DNA from: an uncultured Prevotellaceae bacterium
Lineage (GTDB): Bacteria > Bacteroidota > Bacteroidia > Bacteroidales > Bacteroidaceae
DNA: 64,000 bases
Reading direction: 5' to 3'
Assembly: GCA_902775475.1 (NCBI GenBank)
Contig: CACYME010000006.1
Coordinates: 22,963-86,962 of the forward strand
The translations under genes were made by a program, and so were the position numbers. Under the pieces are notes generated by a model. The model saw only the letters and a program-made list of their open reading frames with translations, was not told the origin of the DNA and did no database searches. This document shows, piece by piece, positions 17,210-26,622 of the stretch (positions within the stretch are counted from its first letter, which is position 1; each line of letters opens with the position of its first letter).

Positions 17210-19534
17210 ATGAAGCGCTTACTGTTAGGTTTTTTATTTATTTTTTGTTATTTATTCGTTAGCCCCGTAGGGGCGCAAATCCCCGCCTTTCCTGGTGCTG
17301 AGGGCCACGGCCGCTTCACTACCGGTGGACGTGGCGGCAAGGTGGTCCACGTCACCAATCTCAACGACTCGGGCACTGGCTCCTTCCGCCAGGCCGTCAG
17401 TGGCAGTGACAAGAAGATAGTGGTCTTCGATGTGGGTGGCGTCATCGCCCTGAAGAGCAATGTCAACATCGGTGCCAACACCACTATCGAGGGACAGACG
17501 GCCCCTGCGCCTGGCATCACCCTGCGCTACTACACCGTTAACCCCAACGGTAACAACATCATCATGCGTTTCATCCGCATTCGCCGTGGTCAGGAGAAGG
17601 ACGTCAACGACGGTGCTGATGCCTCTACGGCTCGCCATTTCACGGGAATGATGCTCGACCACTGTTCTTTCTCGTGGAGCATCGACGAGGTAGCCTCGTT
17701 CTACGACAATAACAACTTCACCATGCAGTGGTGCACCATTGGCGAGAGCCTGAACAATGCCGGCCACAACAAGGGTGCCCACGGCTACGGTGGTATCTGG
17801 GGCGGAAAGCTGGCCTCGTTCCACCATAACCTCATCTGCCATGTCAACAACCGCTCACCCCGCTTCAATGGTGCCCGCTATGACTGGACGGGCTACACCG
17901 CCAATCAGCTTTACAGCCAGTACCGATGGGAGAATGCCGTGCAGGCCGAGAATGTGGACTTCCGCAACTGCGTCGTCTACAACTGCGGCAATGGCTGCTA
18001 CGGTGGCCCTGGTGGCGGCAAGGTGAACATGGTGGGCAACTACTACAAGTCGGGACCTGCCGCCAGCACCACTAACCTGACCACCGTCACTGTTGGTGCC
18101 AATGGCAACTCGGAGGGCTATCCCAAATATTGGGACATGACCAGTCGTTACTTCCTCAGCGACAATCTCATCGACGGGAAGGTCGCCGGATGGAGTCAGA
18201 TGACTTACGACAACGGCACCTACACGCTCAACGGCGAGCACTACTCGGAAGACCCCAACCACTATAACGGCAGCGAGACGCAATACTACACCTTTGGCGG
18301 CACCGACTACGTGAAGATTAAGCTCGATGAGCCAGGCCCCGCAGGCGAGGTGACCACTCACAGCCCCGCAGTGGCCTTTGCCAACGTGCTGGGCTACGCC
18401 GGTGCTTCGCTACACCGCGACGATGTGGACCAGCGCTATGCCGACGAGGCCCAGAACGGCACGGCCACGTACAAAGGCTCCGTGACGGGGCGCTCAGGCC
18501 GTATAGACAAGGTGAGCGACGTCAATGGCTACACCGAGGAAAACTTTGGCACGGGCAGTCGTCCGGCCAATTTCGACACCGACAAGGATGGCATGCCCGA
18601 TGCCTGGGAGACCGCTAACGGACTGAATCCCAACGATGCCAGCGATGCAAAGCTCTTCACGCTCGACGATGCGAAGTACTACACCAACCTGGAGGTGTAC
18701 TGCAATTCCCTCGTGCAACAGATTATGCTCAGCGGCAATGCGCAGGCCGACGATGAACTGGCCGTGAAGGACTACTACCCTGCCTACCGCACCGAGGAGG
18801 GAACGCTGGTAGAGGCGGTCAATCCCGATGTGGTAGAGCGGGAGGACCCTAATCCTGGTGGTGATGAGGAGGTGCTGACCACGGGCACCCTGATCTGGAA
18901 GCTCGATGCCACCGATGCCCTGCAAGGCGAGGTGAGCAGCTCGTTGCTTCCCTACATCACTGCCAGCGACATCACCGTGGGTTCCAATCTGACGATAGAC
19001 AAGGCACGCCGCGGTCTGATGGTCGACTTCAAGGCCGTAGCCAAGGAAAATGCCGTAGGCCTCACCAATGCACTCACCTTCAGTGCCACTACGACCAGCG
19101 GCTACAAGTTCAAGCCTACGAAAGTGGCCTTTTTCACAGAGCGTGCTGGCACCGACTCGGGTGTCATCGATGCCTTCTGGCTCGGCGAGACGACCACCAG
19201 CGTCACCTCGTCGCTCGCTCCGGCACGCAATGACTACACCCAGTTTGCACAAGAGCTGGAGGACGTACAGCCCCACGAGGGTCTCAGCTCGCTCGTCATC
19301 AACATCTACACCCTGAATGCCGGGAAGGCCATCGCCGTGGGTAATGTCGAGGTTACGGGCAGCATCGTTTCCGCCTCGGCAGGCATCCATACCATGGCGT
19401 CAGGGAAGTCCGTTCCCAACGTTGCCTACTATAACCTGCAAGGGCAGCGCCTGGAGCGCCCGAAGGGCATCTGCATAGAGGCCGTTACAGCCCCTGATGG
19501 CACCATTCACACGCGAACTTTATTCATTAAATAA
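17210..19534 (+). CDS. secreted pectate lyase (PL1 family) with C-terminal modules
   Basis: The 774-residue protein has a signal peptide ending SPVGAQ (about residue 22). A PL1-type beta-helix (about 24-450) begins IPAFPGAEGHGRFTTGGRGG, with DHCSFSWSIDE and NNRSPRF as conserved lyase segments. A calcium-binding segment DTDKDGMPDAWE (thrombospondin-3-like) is near 465. A beta-sandwich domain (about 555-720) and a short C-terminal segment YYNLQGQRLERPKGI...LFIK follow; the last resembles the T9SS sorting tails of Prevotella. It should cleave demethylated homogalacturonan by beta-elimination, feeding the GH105 domain upstream. The operon gap is 44 bp before it and 9 bp after. The signal-peptide cleavage region is encoded by a GC hairpin (17262-17274). 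Confidence 0.9.
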   Translation: MKRLLLGFLFIFCYLFVSPVGAQIPAFPGAEGHGRFTTGGRGGKVVHVTNLNDSGTGSFRQAVSGSDKKIVVFDVGGVIALKSNVNIGANTTIEGQTAPAPGITLRYYTVNPNGNNIIMRFIRIRRGQEKDVNDGADASTARHFTGMMLDHCSFSWSIDEVASFYDNNNFTMQWCTIGESLNNAGHNKGAHGYGGIWGGKLASFHHNLICHVNNRSPRFNGARYDWTGYTANQLYSQYRWENAVQAENVDFRNCVVYNCGNGCYGGPGGGKVNMVGNYYKSGPAASTTNLTTVTVGANGNSEGYPKYWDMTSRYFLSDNLIDGKVAGWSQMTYDNGTYTLNGEHYSEDPNHYNGSETQYYTFGGTDYVKIKLDEPGPAGEVTTHSPAVAFANVLGYAGASLHRDDVDQRYADEAQNGTATYKGSVTGRSGRIDKVSDVNGYTEENFGTGSRPANFDTDKDGMPDAWETANGLNPNDASDAKLFTLDDAKYYTNLEVYCNSLVQQIMLSGNAQADDELAVKDYYPAYRTEEGTLVEAVNPDVVEREDPNPGGDEEVLTTGTLIWKLDATDALQGEVSSSLLPYITASDITVGSNLTIDKARRGLMVDFKAVAKENAVGLTNALTFSATTTSGYKFKPTKVAFFTERAGTDSGVIDAFWLGETTTSVTSSLAPARNDYTQFAQELEDVQPHEGLSSLVINIYTLNAGKAIAVGNVEVTGSIVSASAGIHTMASGKSVPNVAYYNLQGQRLERPKGICIEAVTAPDGTIHTRTLFIK
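17262..17274 (+). repeat. GC hairpin GCCCCGTAGGGGC within the signal-peptide coding region
   Basis: GCCCC (17262-17266) and GGGGC (17270-17274) form a 5-bp stem. The hairpin is preceded by an AT-rich TTATTTA run and followed by GCAA. The same arrangement (ATTTA, GCCCCGCAGGGGC, GCAA) ends the heptamer element at 62851-62863. In both places it encodes SP(A/V)GAQ at a signal-peptide cleavage site. Confidence 0.7.
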
Positions 19535-19543
19535 CTAACATCT

Positions 19544-22500
19544 ATGAAGAAAAACAGAATTCTGAAACACTCGCTTGCCTGCTTCGTGGCATTGCTTTTT
19601 GGCAGTACTGCTATGGCAGACAACGCCTGGACCTGGCACGACTTCGGCATCGACCTCGTGAGCATCCTCACCGATGAACAGCGCGTTGAAAAGCAGGCGC
19701 AAGCCTTTGGCGTCGTTGTGGCCGATGATGGCACACTGTCGCAAGTGGCTACCGATGCTCCCAACGCCAACGTGGTGCTCACGGGTACTTACTGGAACGA
19801 CCACGGTTGGACGAGCACCACCGCCGTGGTGCGTGTGGAAGGCCCGGTACAGATTGACCTTGGCAACTGCTATTATGGTGCTGGCGACATCAAGGTGACC
19901 AACGCTGAGGGGCAGACGGTGGCCTCGGGTGCCCTGCAGAAGGAGAATACCTGCTGGGGACAAGACCACGCCAGCATCGGGTCGGTGAAGTACACTGGTG
20001 GCCCTACCACGCTCACCATCACCTACGGCAGCTATCTGCCCTACATCGGCGTAAAGGCCATCGAGGCGACCTCGGTTGACGTGGCCTATGCCCTGGGCGA
20101 TGTGGAGTGCATGGGCGACGTGCTGCCCGCTGGAGGCACCTTTGCCGCTGGCGACAGCTACGCTATCCCCGCCAAGAACTTCACGCTCTACAAAGAGGGC
20201 TACACCCTAACGGGCTGGACTGACGGTCAGCAGGTCTATGCTGCCGGTTCGGCCATCACGCTCACCAGCGACATCACCCTCACACCCGTATTTACCAAGA
20301 ACGAGGTGAACCTCGGCGACCGCACAGAGCCTGTCACCGTGCGCTTCGACTTCCAGCGTCAGAACGGAGCCCCCACCGTGCAGTGGGAGGGCAAGACCGG
20401 TCTGGTGTGGGTGGCTCAGGCTGAGGTCAATGGACACACCATCGACGTGCCCGCCGACCTCTCCACCAGCCCTGGCAAGTTCGCTAATGCCAACTGGACC
20501 GACTGGTGTCAGATTAACAGCGGAACGACCTTCACCATTCCTTCCTGCAAGGAGGCCGTGGTGAACATCGAGAGCTATAGTGCCACCACTACGACCACCA
20601 TCGACGGGCAGACAGACTACACGGCCAATGGTAACATCGTATCTTATCAGGTGCTCAATCCCGCTGAGACCATCGACATCGTCATTGGCGATGGCTCCTA
20701 CTTCCGCTACATTCAGACCCTGTTGCCCGTACCTGAGCAGGGCTTCGAGCCACAGACCTTCGACAATGCCGAGGCCAGCATCGTGTGGAATCTCAACTCC
20801 GTCGATGAGTATGCCGTGCCTAACACCCTCATGCCCGAAGGTGCCTACTCGCTGACCACCGTCAATGTGGGCGACTTCACCGTCACCGTCGATGCTCCCT
20901 CGGCTGGAGCCAATAAGGGCGTGAAGATGCTGAAGCTGCAGCCCACCGGCGGCGACAATACTTCAATAGAGTTCATCGTAAAACCCTATCGCGGACTTAC
21001 CTTCACCCCGACGAAGGTCTATGCCAAGGTGGCACGCTTCGGAACTGACGGCGGCACGCTCAACGTGACTGCCCGCAACGCCGAAGGCGAGGAAACCAGC
21101 CTGGCAACGGGCCTTATTCCTGCCCGCAACAACAAGGAGCAGGCCGATGATGCCAAGGGCAGCGACCCGAAGTACACCACCGAGTTCAGCTTCGACATCC
21201 CCGCTGCGCTGGCCACGCAGGAGAGCTTCTCGCTCATCGTCACCGAGAGCGGACTGGCTACCAGCAAGCAGTGGGGTATTGGCGACGTGCATATCAGCGG
21301 AACCGTCAACGGACAGACTGAGGACGTGGCCAAGTACACCGTGCAGGTGCTGGCCAATCCTGCCGATGGTGGCACCGTGAACTGCTATCCGCAGGGCGAC
21401 ACCTTCGACGAGGGCACCGAGCTGAAGCTCACCGCCACCGAACGTTTTGGCTATGATTTTGTCAACTGGACCGATGCCGAGGGCAACACGCTCTCCACAG
21501 AGCCCGTCTTCGTCTATACGCTGTTGGCCGATGCTGTGCTTACCGCCAACTTCAAGCAGGTGAACACCTATGAGCTGGCCTACGCCGTAGAGGGTGGTGC
21601 CAATCCCTATCAGGTACAGCCCACGCCGGCACCTACCGTGCGCGACGGCAAGAACATGTACGAAGAGGGCACCGAGGTGACGCTCGCTGCCACTGGCAAT
21701 GCCATACTGGCGTTCAACAACTGGAGCAGCGGCGAGACGTCGAGCGAAATCAAGGTCGTGATGGACAAGAACTACGACCTGACTGCCAGCTTCTCAGCCG
21801 TTGACTACATCGTGGGCTGGGACTTCTATCTGCCCGGAAGCAACGGTCGTGTGGCCGACTTCTACAGCACCAGCGACAACGACAATGCACAGCTTGTACT
21901 CATCGACGACGAGGGCAACACCGCCGGATGGCTCGACAAGAGCACTCAGGGACAAGGTGGCTATGAGTCGATGGCTGGCGCTGCCGTGAACTGGAAGAAA
22001 CTGGGACAGTATCACTATCAGACCCGCATCAACGCCAAGGATTTCAGCAACATCCGTGTGAAGAGCCAGTTGCTCTACAACTATAACGCCTACACACATG
22101 TATGGCTGCAGTGGTCTACCGACGGCCAGCAGTGGCAGACGGCGGGCGAGGTGACCATGCCGGGCGCAAAGACCGTCACCGACTGCGACTTCAGCCTGCC
22201 TGCCGAGGCCGACCACGCCGAGACGCTCTACATTCGCTGGATGCCCGACCTCAACGGCCCGAAGGACGGCTCGAACGCACCCGACAACGACGGTACCGCC
22301 ATCTCGAACATCTTCGTGCTGGCCGATGCCGCCATCTACGACGACGGCATCGCTCCCGTGCTCGTCAGCACCGTGCCTGCCGATGGGACCACCAGTGCCT
22401 CGGCAACGGGCCGCATCGTGCTCAACTTCGACGAGAAGGTGAAGGTGAGACCGGGGGCCTTGGCGTTGCTCGACGACCATTGCGACTGCGTGGACCATTA

Positions 22501-24025
22501 TACCGCTGCCTTGGAGCCTATAGTGTCGGGAAAGACCATTATCTTCGAGTATAAAGGACTGAAATATGATACCGAGTACTATTTCTCGTTCTCCGGAGAT
22601 GCTGTCAGCGATCTGGCTGGAAACGCCATGTCGGCATTCATCAATGTTGTCTTCAAAACGATGGCGAAGCCGAAGGTGCAGAAGGCTCTCTACGACTTCA
22701 TCGTGCCCGACGACGGCTCGTTCAAGGAGGCCCTCGCTGCTGCCACGGCCCGTGCTGACCAGTCGAAGCGCTTCCGCATCTTCGTAAAGCAGGGCGACTA
22801 CATCATTCCTGCTAACCAGGATGTGAAGGTCGATGGCAACGACGGCAAGCAGTATCCCGACCCGAAGACTTCGTTCGGCTCTCCTAACGTGTCCATCATC
22901 GGTGAGGGCATGGAAATCACCTCCATCGCCAACCAGATGCCTAATGACCTCTCGGAGAATCCCGATGCAGGAAAGGGTGGCATGGCCAATCCGCTGGAGG
23001 GTATCCGCACCAGTGGCGTGCTCTACCTGACCAGCGGTGCGCAGAACACCTATTTCCAGGACATCACCCTGAAGACCAATACCCCTGATGCTACAGGCCG
23101 CAACGTAGTGCTCGTGGACGGTGGCAACAAGACCATCTGTAAGGATGTCTGCCTCTGGGCCTATCAGGACACCTACGTCAGCGACAATTCGCGCAATTTC
23201 TACTACTTCGAGGGTGGCCTGCTGCGTGGACGCACCGACTTCCTCTGCGGTTCGGGCGACGTGTTCTACAACCAGGTGACGCTGCAGATGTGCGAGCAGG
23301 GCGGCTTCATCGCCGTGCCGCGCGACAACGTGAAGTATGGCTATGTGTTTAAGGACTGCACCATCAAGGGCGAGGATTCCAACGTGAACGGCAACTACTA
23401 TCTGGGTCGTCCGTGGACGAAGGGGGCCGAGGTCTACTATATCGACACCCGTATGGAGGCAGTGCCCACCGCTGTTGGCTGGCACGACATGAGCAGCGAC
23501 GGATGCACCCGCATGTGCGAGTGGAACAGCACCTCGGCCAGTGGCAACCCCATCGACCTCTCTGGACGTACCACTACACTTGGCGGCAATCCTAACAACC
23601 CGTGGATGACCGAGGAGGAAGCGCAGGAGATAGGCAACATGGCCAACATGTTTGGCGACTGGGATCCGCGTCAGCATACAGAGCAGGCTCCGGTGCCCAC
23701 TAACGTCAGACTCAGTGGCAATGCCATCACTTGGGACAACAGCGACTACGTGCTCTGCTGGGCTGTCGTGAAGGATGGCAAGGTGGTGGCCTTCACCACA
23801 GAGCCTGCCTACACCGTCGACGATGCCAGCGCACAGTGGGCCGTAAGAGCCGCCAACGAGATGGGTGGCCTCTCGGAGCCCGCCGCTGCCATCGATCCTG
23901 CAGGCATCAACGATGTGTTGCGCCCTGCTGACAACATCCAGTATTTCAACCTGCAGGGCATGCGTGTCAGTGGCAATGCTGCGCACGGCATCGTTATCGC
24001 CAATGGAAAAAAAGTGGTGAAATAA
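19544..24025 (+). CDS. large secreted pectin methylesterase (CE8)
   Basis: The 1493-residue protein has a signal peptide (about 1-26). The CE8 catalytic domain (about 1046-1360) removes methyl esters from homogalacturonan: QDTY (D1209, acid), GRTDFLCG (D1232, nucleophile) and LGRPW (1287-1291, binding arginine). Upstream lie two InlB-type B-repeats (about 190-250 and 605-670), beta-sandwich regions (one about 755-932) and an SbsA-type Ig domain (about 935-1042). The tail YFNLQGMRV...GKKVVK resembles a T9SS sorting signal. It lies 9 bp after the pectate lyase. Demethylation by this enzyme would prepare substrate for the lyase and GH28. The accessory regions probably bind polysaccharide or act as spacers. 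Confidence 0.9.
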   Translation: MKKNRILKHSLACFVALLFGSTAMADNAWTWHDFGIDLVSILTDEQRVEKQAQAFGVVVADDGTLSQVATDAPNANVVLTGTYWNDHGWTSTTAVVRVEGPVQIDLGNCYYGAGDIKVTNAEGQTVASGALQKENTCWGQDHASIGSVKYTGGPTTLTITYGSYLPYIGVKAIEATSVDVAYALGDVECMGDVLPAGGTFAAGDSYAIPAKNFTLYKEGYTLTGWTDGQQVYAAGSAITLTSDITLTPVFTKNEVNLGDRTEPVTVRFDFQRQNGAPTVQWEGKTGLVWVAQAEVNGHTIDVPADLSTSPGKFANANWTDWCQINSGTTFTIPSCKEAVVNIESYSATTTTTIDGQTDYTANGNIVSYQVLNPAETIDIVIGDGSYFRYIQTLLPVPEQGFEPQTFDNAEASIVWNLNSVDEYAVPNTLMPEGAYSLTTVNVGDFTVTVDAPSAGANKGVKMLKLQPTGGDNTSIEFIVKPYRGLTFTPTKVYAKVARFGTDGGTLNVTARNAEGEETSLATGLIPARNNKEQADDAKGSDPKYTTEFSFDIPAALATQESFSLIVTESGLATSKQWGIGDVHISGTVNGQTEDVAKYTVQVLANPADGGTVNCYPQGDTFDEGTELKLTATERFGYDFVNWTDAEGNTLSTEPVFVYTLLADAVLTANFKQVNTYELAYAVEGGANPYQVQPTPAPTVRDGKNMYEEGTEVTLAATGNAILAFNNWSSGETSSEIKVVMDKNYDLTASFSAVDYIVGWDFYLPGSNGRVADFYSTSDNDNAQLVLIDDEGNTAGWLDKSTQGQGGYESMAGAAVNWKKLGQYHYQTRINAKDFSNIRVKSQLLYNYNAYTHVWLQWSTDGQQWQTAGEVTMPGAKTVTDCDFSLPAEADHAETLYIRWMPDLNGPKDGSNAPDNDGTAISNIFVLADAAIYDDGIAPVLVSTVPADGTTSASATGRIVLNFDEKVKVRPGALALLDDHCDCVDHYTAALEPIVSGKTIIFEYKGLKYDTEYYFSFSGDAVSDLAGNAMSAFINVVFKTMAKPKVQKALYDFIVPDDGSFKEALAAATARADQSKRFRIFVKQGDYIIPANQDVKVDGNDGKQYPDPKTSFGSPNVSIIGEGMEITSIANQMPNDLSENPDAGKGGMANPLEGIRTSGVLYLTSGAQNTYFQDITLKTNTPDATGRNVVLVDGGNKTICKDVCLWAYQDTYVSDNSRNFYYFEGGLLRGRTDFLCGSGDVFYNQVTLQMCEQGGFIAVPRDNVKYGYVFKDCTIKGEDSNVNGNYYLGRPWTKGAEVYYIDTRMEAVPTAVGWHDMSSDGCTRMCEWNSTSASGNPIDLSGRTTTLGGNPNNPWMTEEEAQEIGNMANMFGDWDPRQHTEQAPVPTNVRLSGNAITWDNSDYVLCWAVVKDGKVVAFTTEPAYTVDDASAQWAVRAANEMGGLSEPAAAIDPAGINDVLRPADNIQYFNLQGMRVSGNAAHGIVIANGKKVVK

Positions 24026-24051
24026 GTGCTTTTCAGTACCCTGAGAATACT

Positions 24052-24093
24052 ACATGGCCGATGTGCGAATCGTACATCGGCCATGTGTTTTTT
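24052..24093 (+). terminator. Rho-independent terminator of the pectinase operon
   Basis: ACATGGCCGATGT (24052-24064) and ACATCGGCCATGT (24074-24086) form a perfect 13-bp stem followed by G and six T. It lies 27 nt after the CE8 stop codon. Confidence 0.9.
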
Positions 24094-24097
24094 AGTC

Positions 24098-24391
24098 ATT
24101 GATATAGCAGTTGACCTATATGTGCGTAGCTCCCCCCTGTTCTCTGCAGGGAAGGCAGCGGGCGCTGCCATTGTTTTCCCCGCCCGCTGCCATTATTGGC
24201 AGCGGCCGCTGCCAATATTGTCCCCGTCCGCTGCCAACGGAAAAGGCGTGGACTTTTTCCCGCTCCGGCATGGCCTGGTCCCAATTTCTCGCCGCCTTTT
24301 TCCTCTCATCCCTGCTGCTGTGGGGAAGCGAGAGGGTTTTCGAACTGCCTGGCTTTTCTTTGTGCACAAATAGGTCAACTGCTATATCATT
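24098..24391 (+). mobile_element. MITE-like element, full copy 2
   Basis: This 294-bp element is bounded by terminal inverted repeats of about 25 bp at 24101-24125 and 24364-24388 (24 of 25 match); the shared core is GATATAGCAGTTGACCTAT. The interior holds the 20-bp palindrome TTGGCAGCGGCCGCTGCCAA (24196-24215) and several GCTGCC arms. There is no plausible transposase gene, so any movement would need enzymes in trans. T and A runs lie just outside the ends; I see no clear target duplication. Confidence 0.85.
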
Positions 24392-24448
24392 GCCCAAAAA
24401 ACGCCAAATGCAGATTTTTACAAAGTTGAGCGAATGTGAAACTTGGAA

Positions 24449-25534
24449 CTATAATCCTTCACGATAGAAGTCAAGGGCTTCCTCAATCTCACCCTTCGTG
24501 GCTGTCTGGTTGATGCAAATGTCGCCTATATCACCAAGAAGTGTGAAGTTAATCTGCCCAGCAGTGTTCTTCTTGTCGTGGGTCATCAGCTCGAGCAGGG
24601 TGGGGTAGTCGTCGCAGGTGATAGGCATGCGGCCGTAGTGCTCCAGAATGAAACGCACCACTTGGCGCATCCGCTCCACGGGGAATCCGCACTTCGCCAC
24701 GCTTAGGTAGAGCTCACAGACCATTCCCCATGCTACGGCGTAGCCATGCAGCACGGGTTGACGTTGCAGGGCCAGTGCCTCAAAGGCATGCCCGACGGTG
24801 TGGCCAAGGTTCAATGCCTTGCGCAGCCCTTGCTCCGTAGGGTCTTCCAGTACGATGCGCTGCTTCACCGCCACGCTTTCGGCCACCATGCGCCCCAGCT
24901 GCTTCAGATTGGGCCGTACCAAGTCGAACGTCAGTAGCTCTGTCAGCATCTGCTTCTCATCCCCCTTCCGTTCCTGTCCTTTCCCTTCTGTGGCAATGAG
25001 TCCGTGTTTTAGCATTTCCGCATACCCCGAGAGAATGTTCTCGTGGTTGAGCGTGTTCAGGAACAACGTGTCGAGAATGACTGCCGAGGCATTGCGGAAC
25101 ACCCCCAGCTCGTTCTTCAGTCCTCCGAAGTTGATGCCCGTCTTTCCACCGACGCTGGCATCTACCATTGCCAGCAGCGTCGTGGGGATGTTCACCAGGT
25201 GCATGCCCCGTTTGAACGTAGAGGCAGCGAAGCCCCCCAGGTCTGTCACCATGCCACCGCCCAGACTGACCAGTAGCGAGTGACGCGTGGCTCCCAGACG
25301 CTGCATCTCCTGCCACACATGGCTGAGGCTCTCAAGCGTCTTGTGCTCGTCGCCCGCCTTGATAACGATGAGCTCGGCACCCTTCAGACAGCCATAGTCG
25401 CTCACCATGGGCCAGCACAGCCGTTTGGTCGTCTCGTCGCAGAGCACCAGCAGCCTGTCGGCTCTGCACTCTTCGATGGCTCCTGTCAGTGCTTGTTCGA
25501 GGCCTTCCGATATAATTACTCTCTGTTCTTCCAT
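24449..25534 (-). CDS. aroB: 3-dehydroquinate synthase
   Basis: AroB converts DAHP to 3-dehydroquinate in the shikimate pathway, supplying chorismate for TrpE among others. GDEHKTLES, SLGGGMVTDLGGFAASTFKRG, IPTTLLAMVDASVGGKTGIN, GYAEMLKHGLI and LNLGHTVGHAFE supply the NAD- and metal-binding residues. I prefer the ATG at 25532-25534 (MEEQRVII, 361 residues). An in-frame TTG 5 codons upstream would extend it. It lies 16 nt after the Rpn-like gene, with no promoter between, so it is probably co-transcribed. Confidence 0.95.
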   Translation of the reverse strand: MEEQRVIISEGLEQALTGAIEECRADRLLVLCDETTKRLCWPMVSDYGCLKGAELIVIKAGDEHKTLESLSHVWQEMQRLGATRHSLLVSLGGGMVTDLGGFAASTFKRGMHLVNIPTTLLAMVDASVGGKTGINFGGLKNELGVFRNASAVILDTLFLNTLNHENILSGYAEMLKHGLIATEGKGQERKGDEKQMLTELLTFDLVRPNLKQLGRMVAESVAVKQRIVLEDPTEQGLRKALNLGHTVGHAFEALALQRQPVLHGYAVAWGMVCELYLSVAKCGFPVERMRQVVRFILEHYGRMPITCDDYPTLLELMTHDKKNTAGQINFTLLGDIGDICINQTATKGEIEEALDFYREGL

Positions 25535-25550
25535 ACCGTGAGCAGTCAAA

Positions 25551-26597
25551 TCAGGTGAGTTTAGCTATCTCTTCAACACTCCGTCTCAGATGTTTTGCAA
25601 TAGTTTCAAGGTCCATGCCCATTTCAAGGAAGGTCTTAACTGACATGCGCAACATTTCTTCCTGCTCCGTGAGCTGCGCCTTTTGCTCCGTGAGCTGCGC
25701 CTTCTGCTCGGTGAGCTGCGCCTTCTGCTCGGTGAGCTGCGCCTTCTGCTCGGTGAGCTGCGCCTCCTGCTCGGTGAGCTGCGCCTTTTGCTCGGTGAGC
25801 TGCGCCTCCTGCTCTGTGAGCAGTACCGTCTGTTCGGCTATTTTCTTGTTTTTCACCAAGATTTCGGTATCTCGCTTCTCGATGATAGAGAAATACTCGT
25901 CCTCCACGTTCATGTCGTGGCGCAACTCAGCATCGGCGGCAGCGGCAGTGAGGCGGTGCAATATGCGTTCCATTTCAGCATCGTCAGCATACACCTGTTC
26001 GTCGAGGCGAAGTACATGTTCGTCACCTTGCTCCTTGCGTGTTTGGTCGAAAATGCTGAGCACCTTGTCCAAGCGGTTGTTGATTTGTCCATGCAGTCGC
26101 GGTATTTGCACGATGATGCTTGAGTGCGTCAGACTGTCGACGAAAGGATTGGGAAGACCCTTCGTCACCTCATTGCCATAGTAGTCGCTGGCATGGTGGT
26201 TGACATAGAGCACAGGTTCCTCGATGTCGCCAACCTTGTGCCCCAGCAGATAGATGGCTACCATGGGCAGTGCATACACGTCGTCCATGTTCTTCGGATT
26301 GGAGTAGTGCACGCCTAAATACTGGCGGAAACGAAGCATCTCTGTTTCCAGCCAGGTCTTCTGAAGCTCTATCAGGGTGAGTTGTTCGGTGCCATTCTCT
26401 TCGCGGATGGTGGCTGCAAAGTCGATGCGGAACACCGAGAGCGTGTCGCGTTGTGTGTTGGCGTATTCATGTGGACGAACCTCCACCTTGATGATGTCTT
26501 TGCGGAGCAGAGCCGAGAGAATAGTTCGGGCGATGCGTTCGTCCTCCATCAAGTACTTGAATACGATGTCGTAAATGGGGTTTGCAACAATCATCAT
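25551..26597 (-). CDS. PD-(D/E)XK nuclease family transposase (Rpn/PDDEXK_2-like)
   Basis: The 348-residue protein begins MMIVANPIYDIVFKYLMEDERIARTIL, the usual start of the Bacteroidota Rpn/PDDEXK_2 family. The nuclease core (about 1-220) includes FRIDFAATI and LIELQKTW, consistent with the D...ExK-type site (here E-x-Q-K). Next is a coiled coil (about 245-320) made of eight near-identical heptads TEQ(E/K)AQL. The end, LEMGMDLETIAKHLRRSVEEIAKL, is a short helix-turn-helix-like tail common in this family. Such proteins are annotated as recombination-promoting nucleases, but their role is poorly known. It has its own promoter and lies directly upstream of aroB. Confidence 0.85.
   Translation of the reverse strand: MMIVANPIYDIVFKYLMEDERIARTILSALLRKDIIKVEVRPHEYANTQRDTLSVFRIDFAATIREENGTEQLTLIELQKTWLETEMLRFRQYLGVHYSNPKNMDDVYALPMVAIYLLGHKVGDIEEPVLYVNHHASDYYGNEVTKGLPNPFVDSLTHSSIIVQIPRLHGQINNRLDKVLSIFDQTRKEQGDEHVLRLDEQVYADDAEMERILHRLTAAAADAELRHDMNVEDEYFSIIEKRDTEILVKNKKIAEQTVLLTEQEAQLTEQKAQLTEQEAQLTEQKAQLTEQKAQLTEQKAQLTEQKAQLTEQEEMLRMSVKTFLEMGMDLETIAKHLRRSVEEIAKLT
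25661..25822 (-). repeat. 21-bp tandem repeat encoding coiled-coil heptads
   Basis: About eight units of 21 bp (plus-strand form CTCGGTGAGCTGCGCCTTCTG) are in direct tandem with few differences. Each encodes one heptad TEQ(E/K)AQL. Unit changes keep the frame and would lengthen or shorten the coiled coil by one heptad. There are no spacers, so it is not a CRISPR. Confidence 0.92.
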
Positions 26598-26622
26598 AGT
26601 GTCATCTTTTGCAATTATGCTG

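Noticed and set aside
25661-25822. CRISPR array
   Set aside because: Units of 21 bp are directly adjacent with no spacers and code for protein heptads; there are no cas genes.
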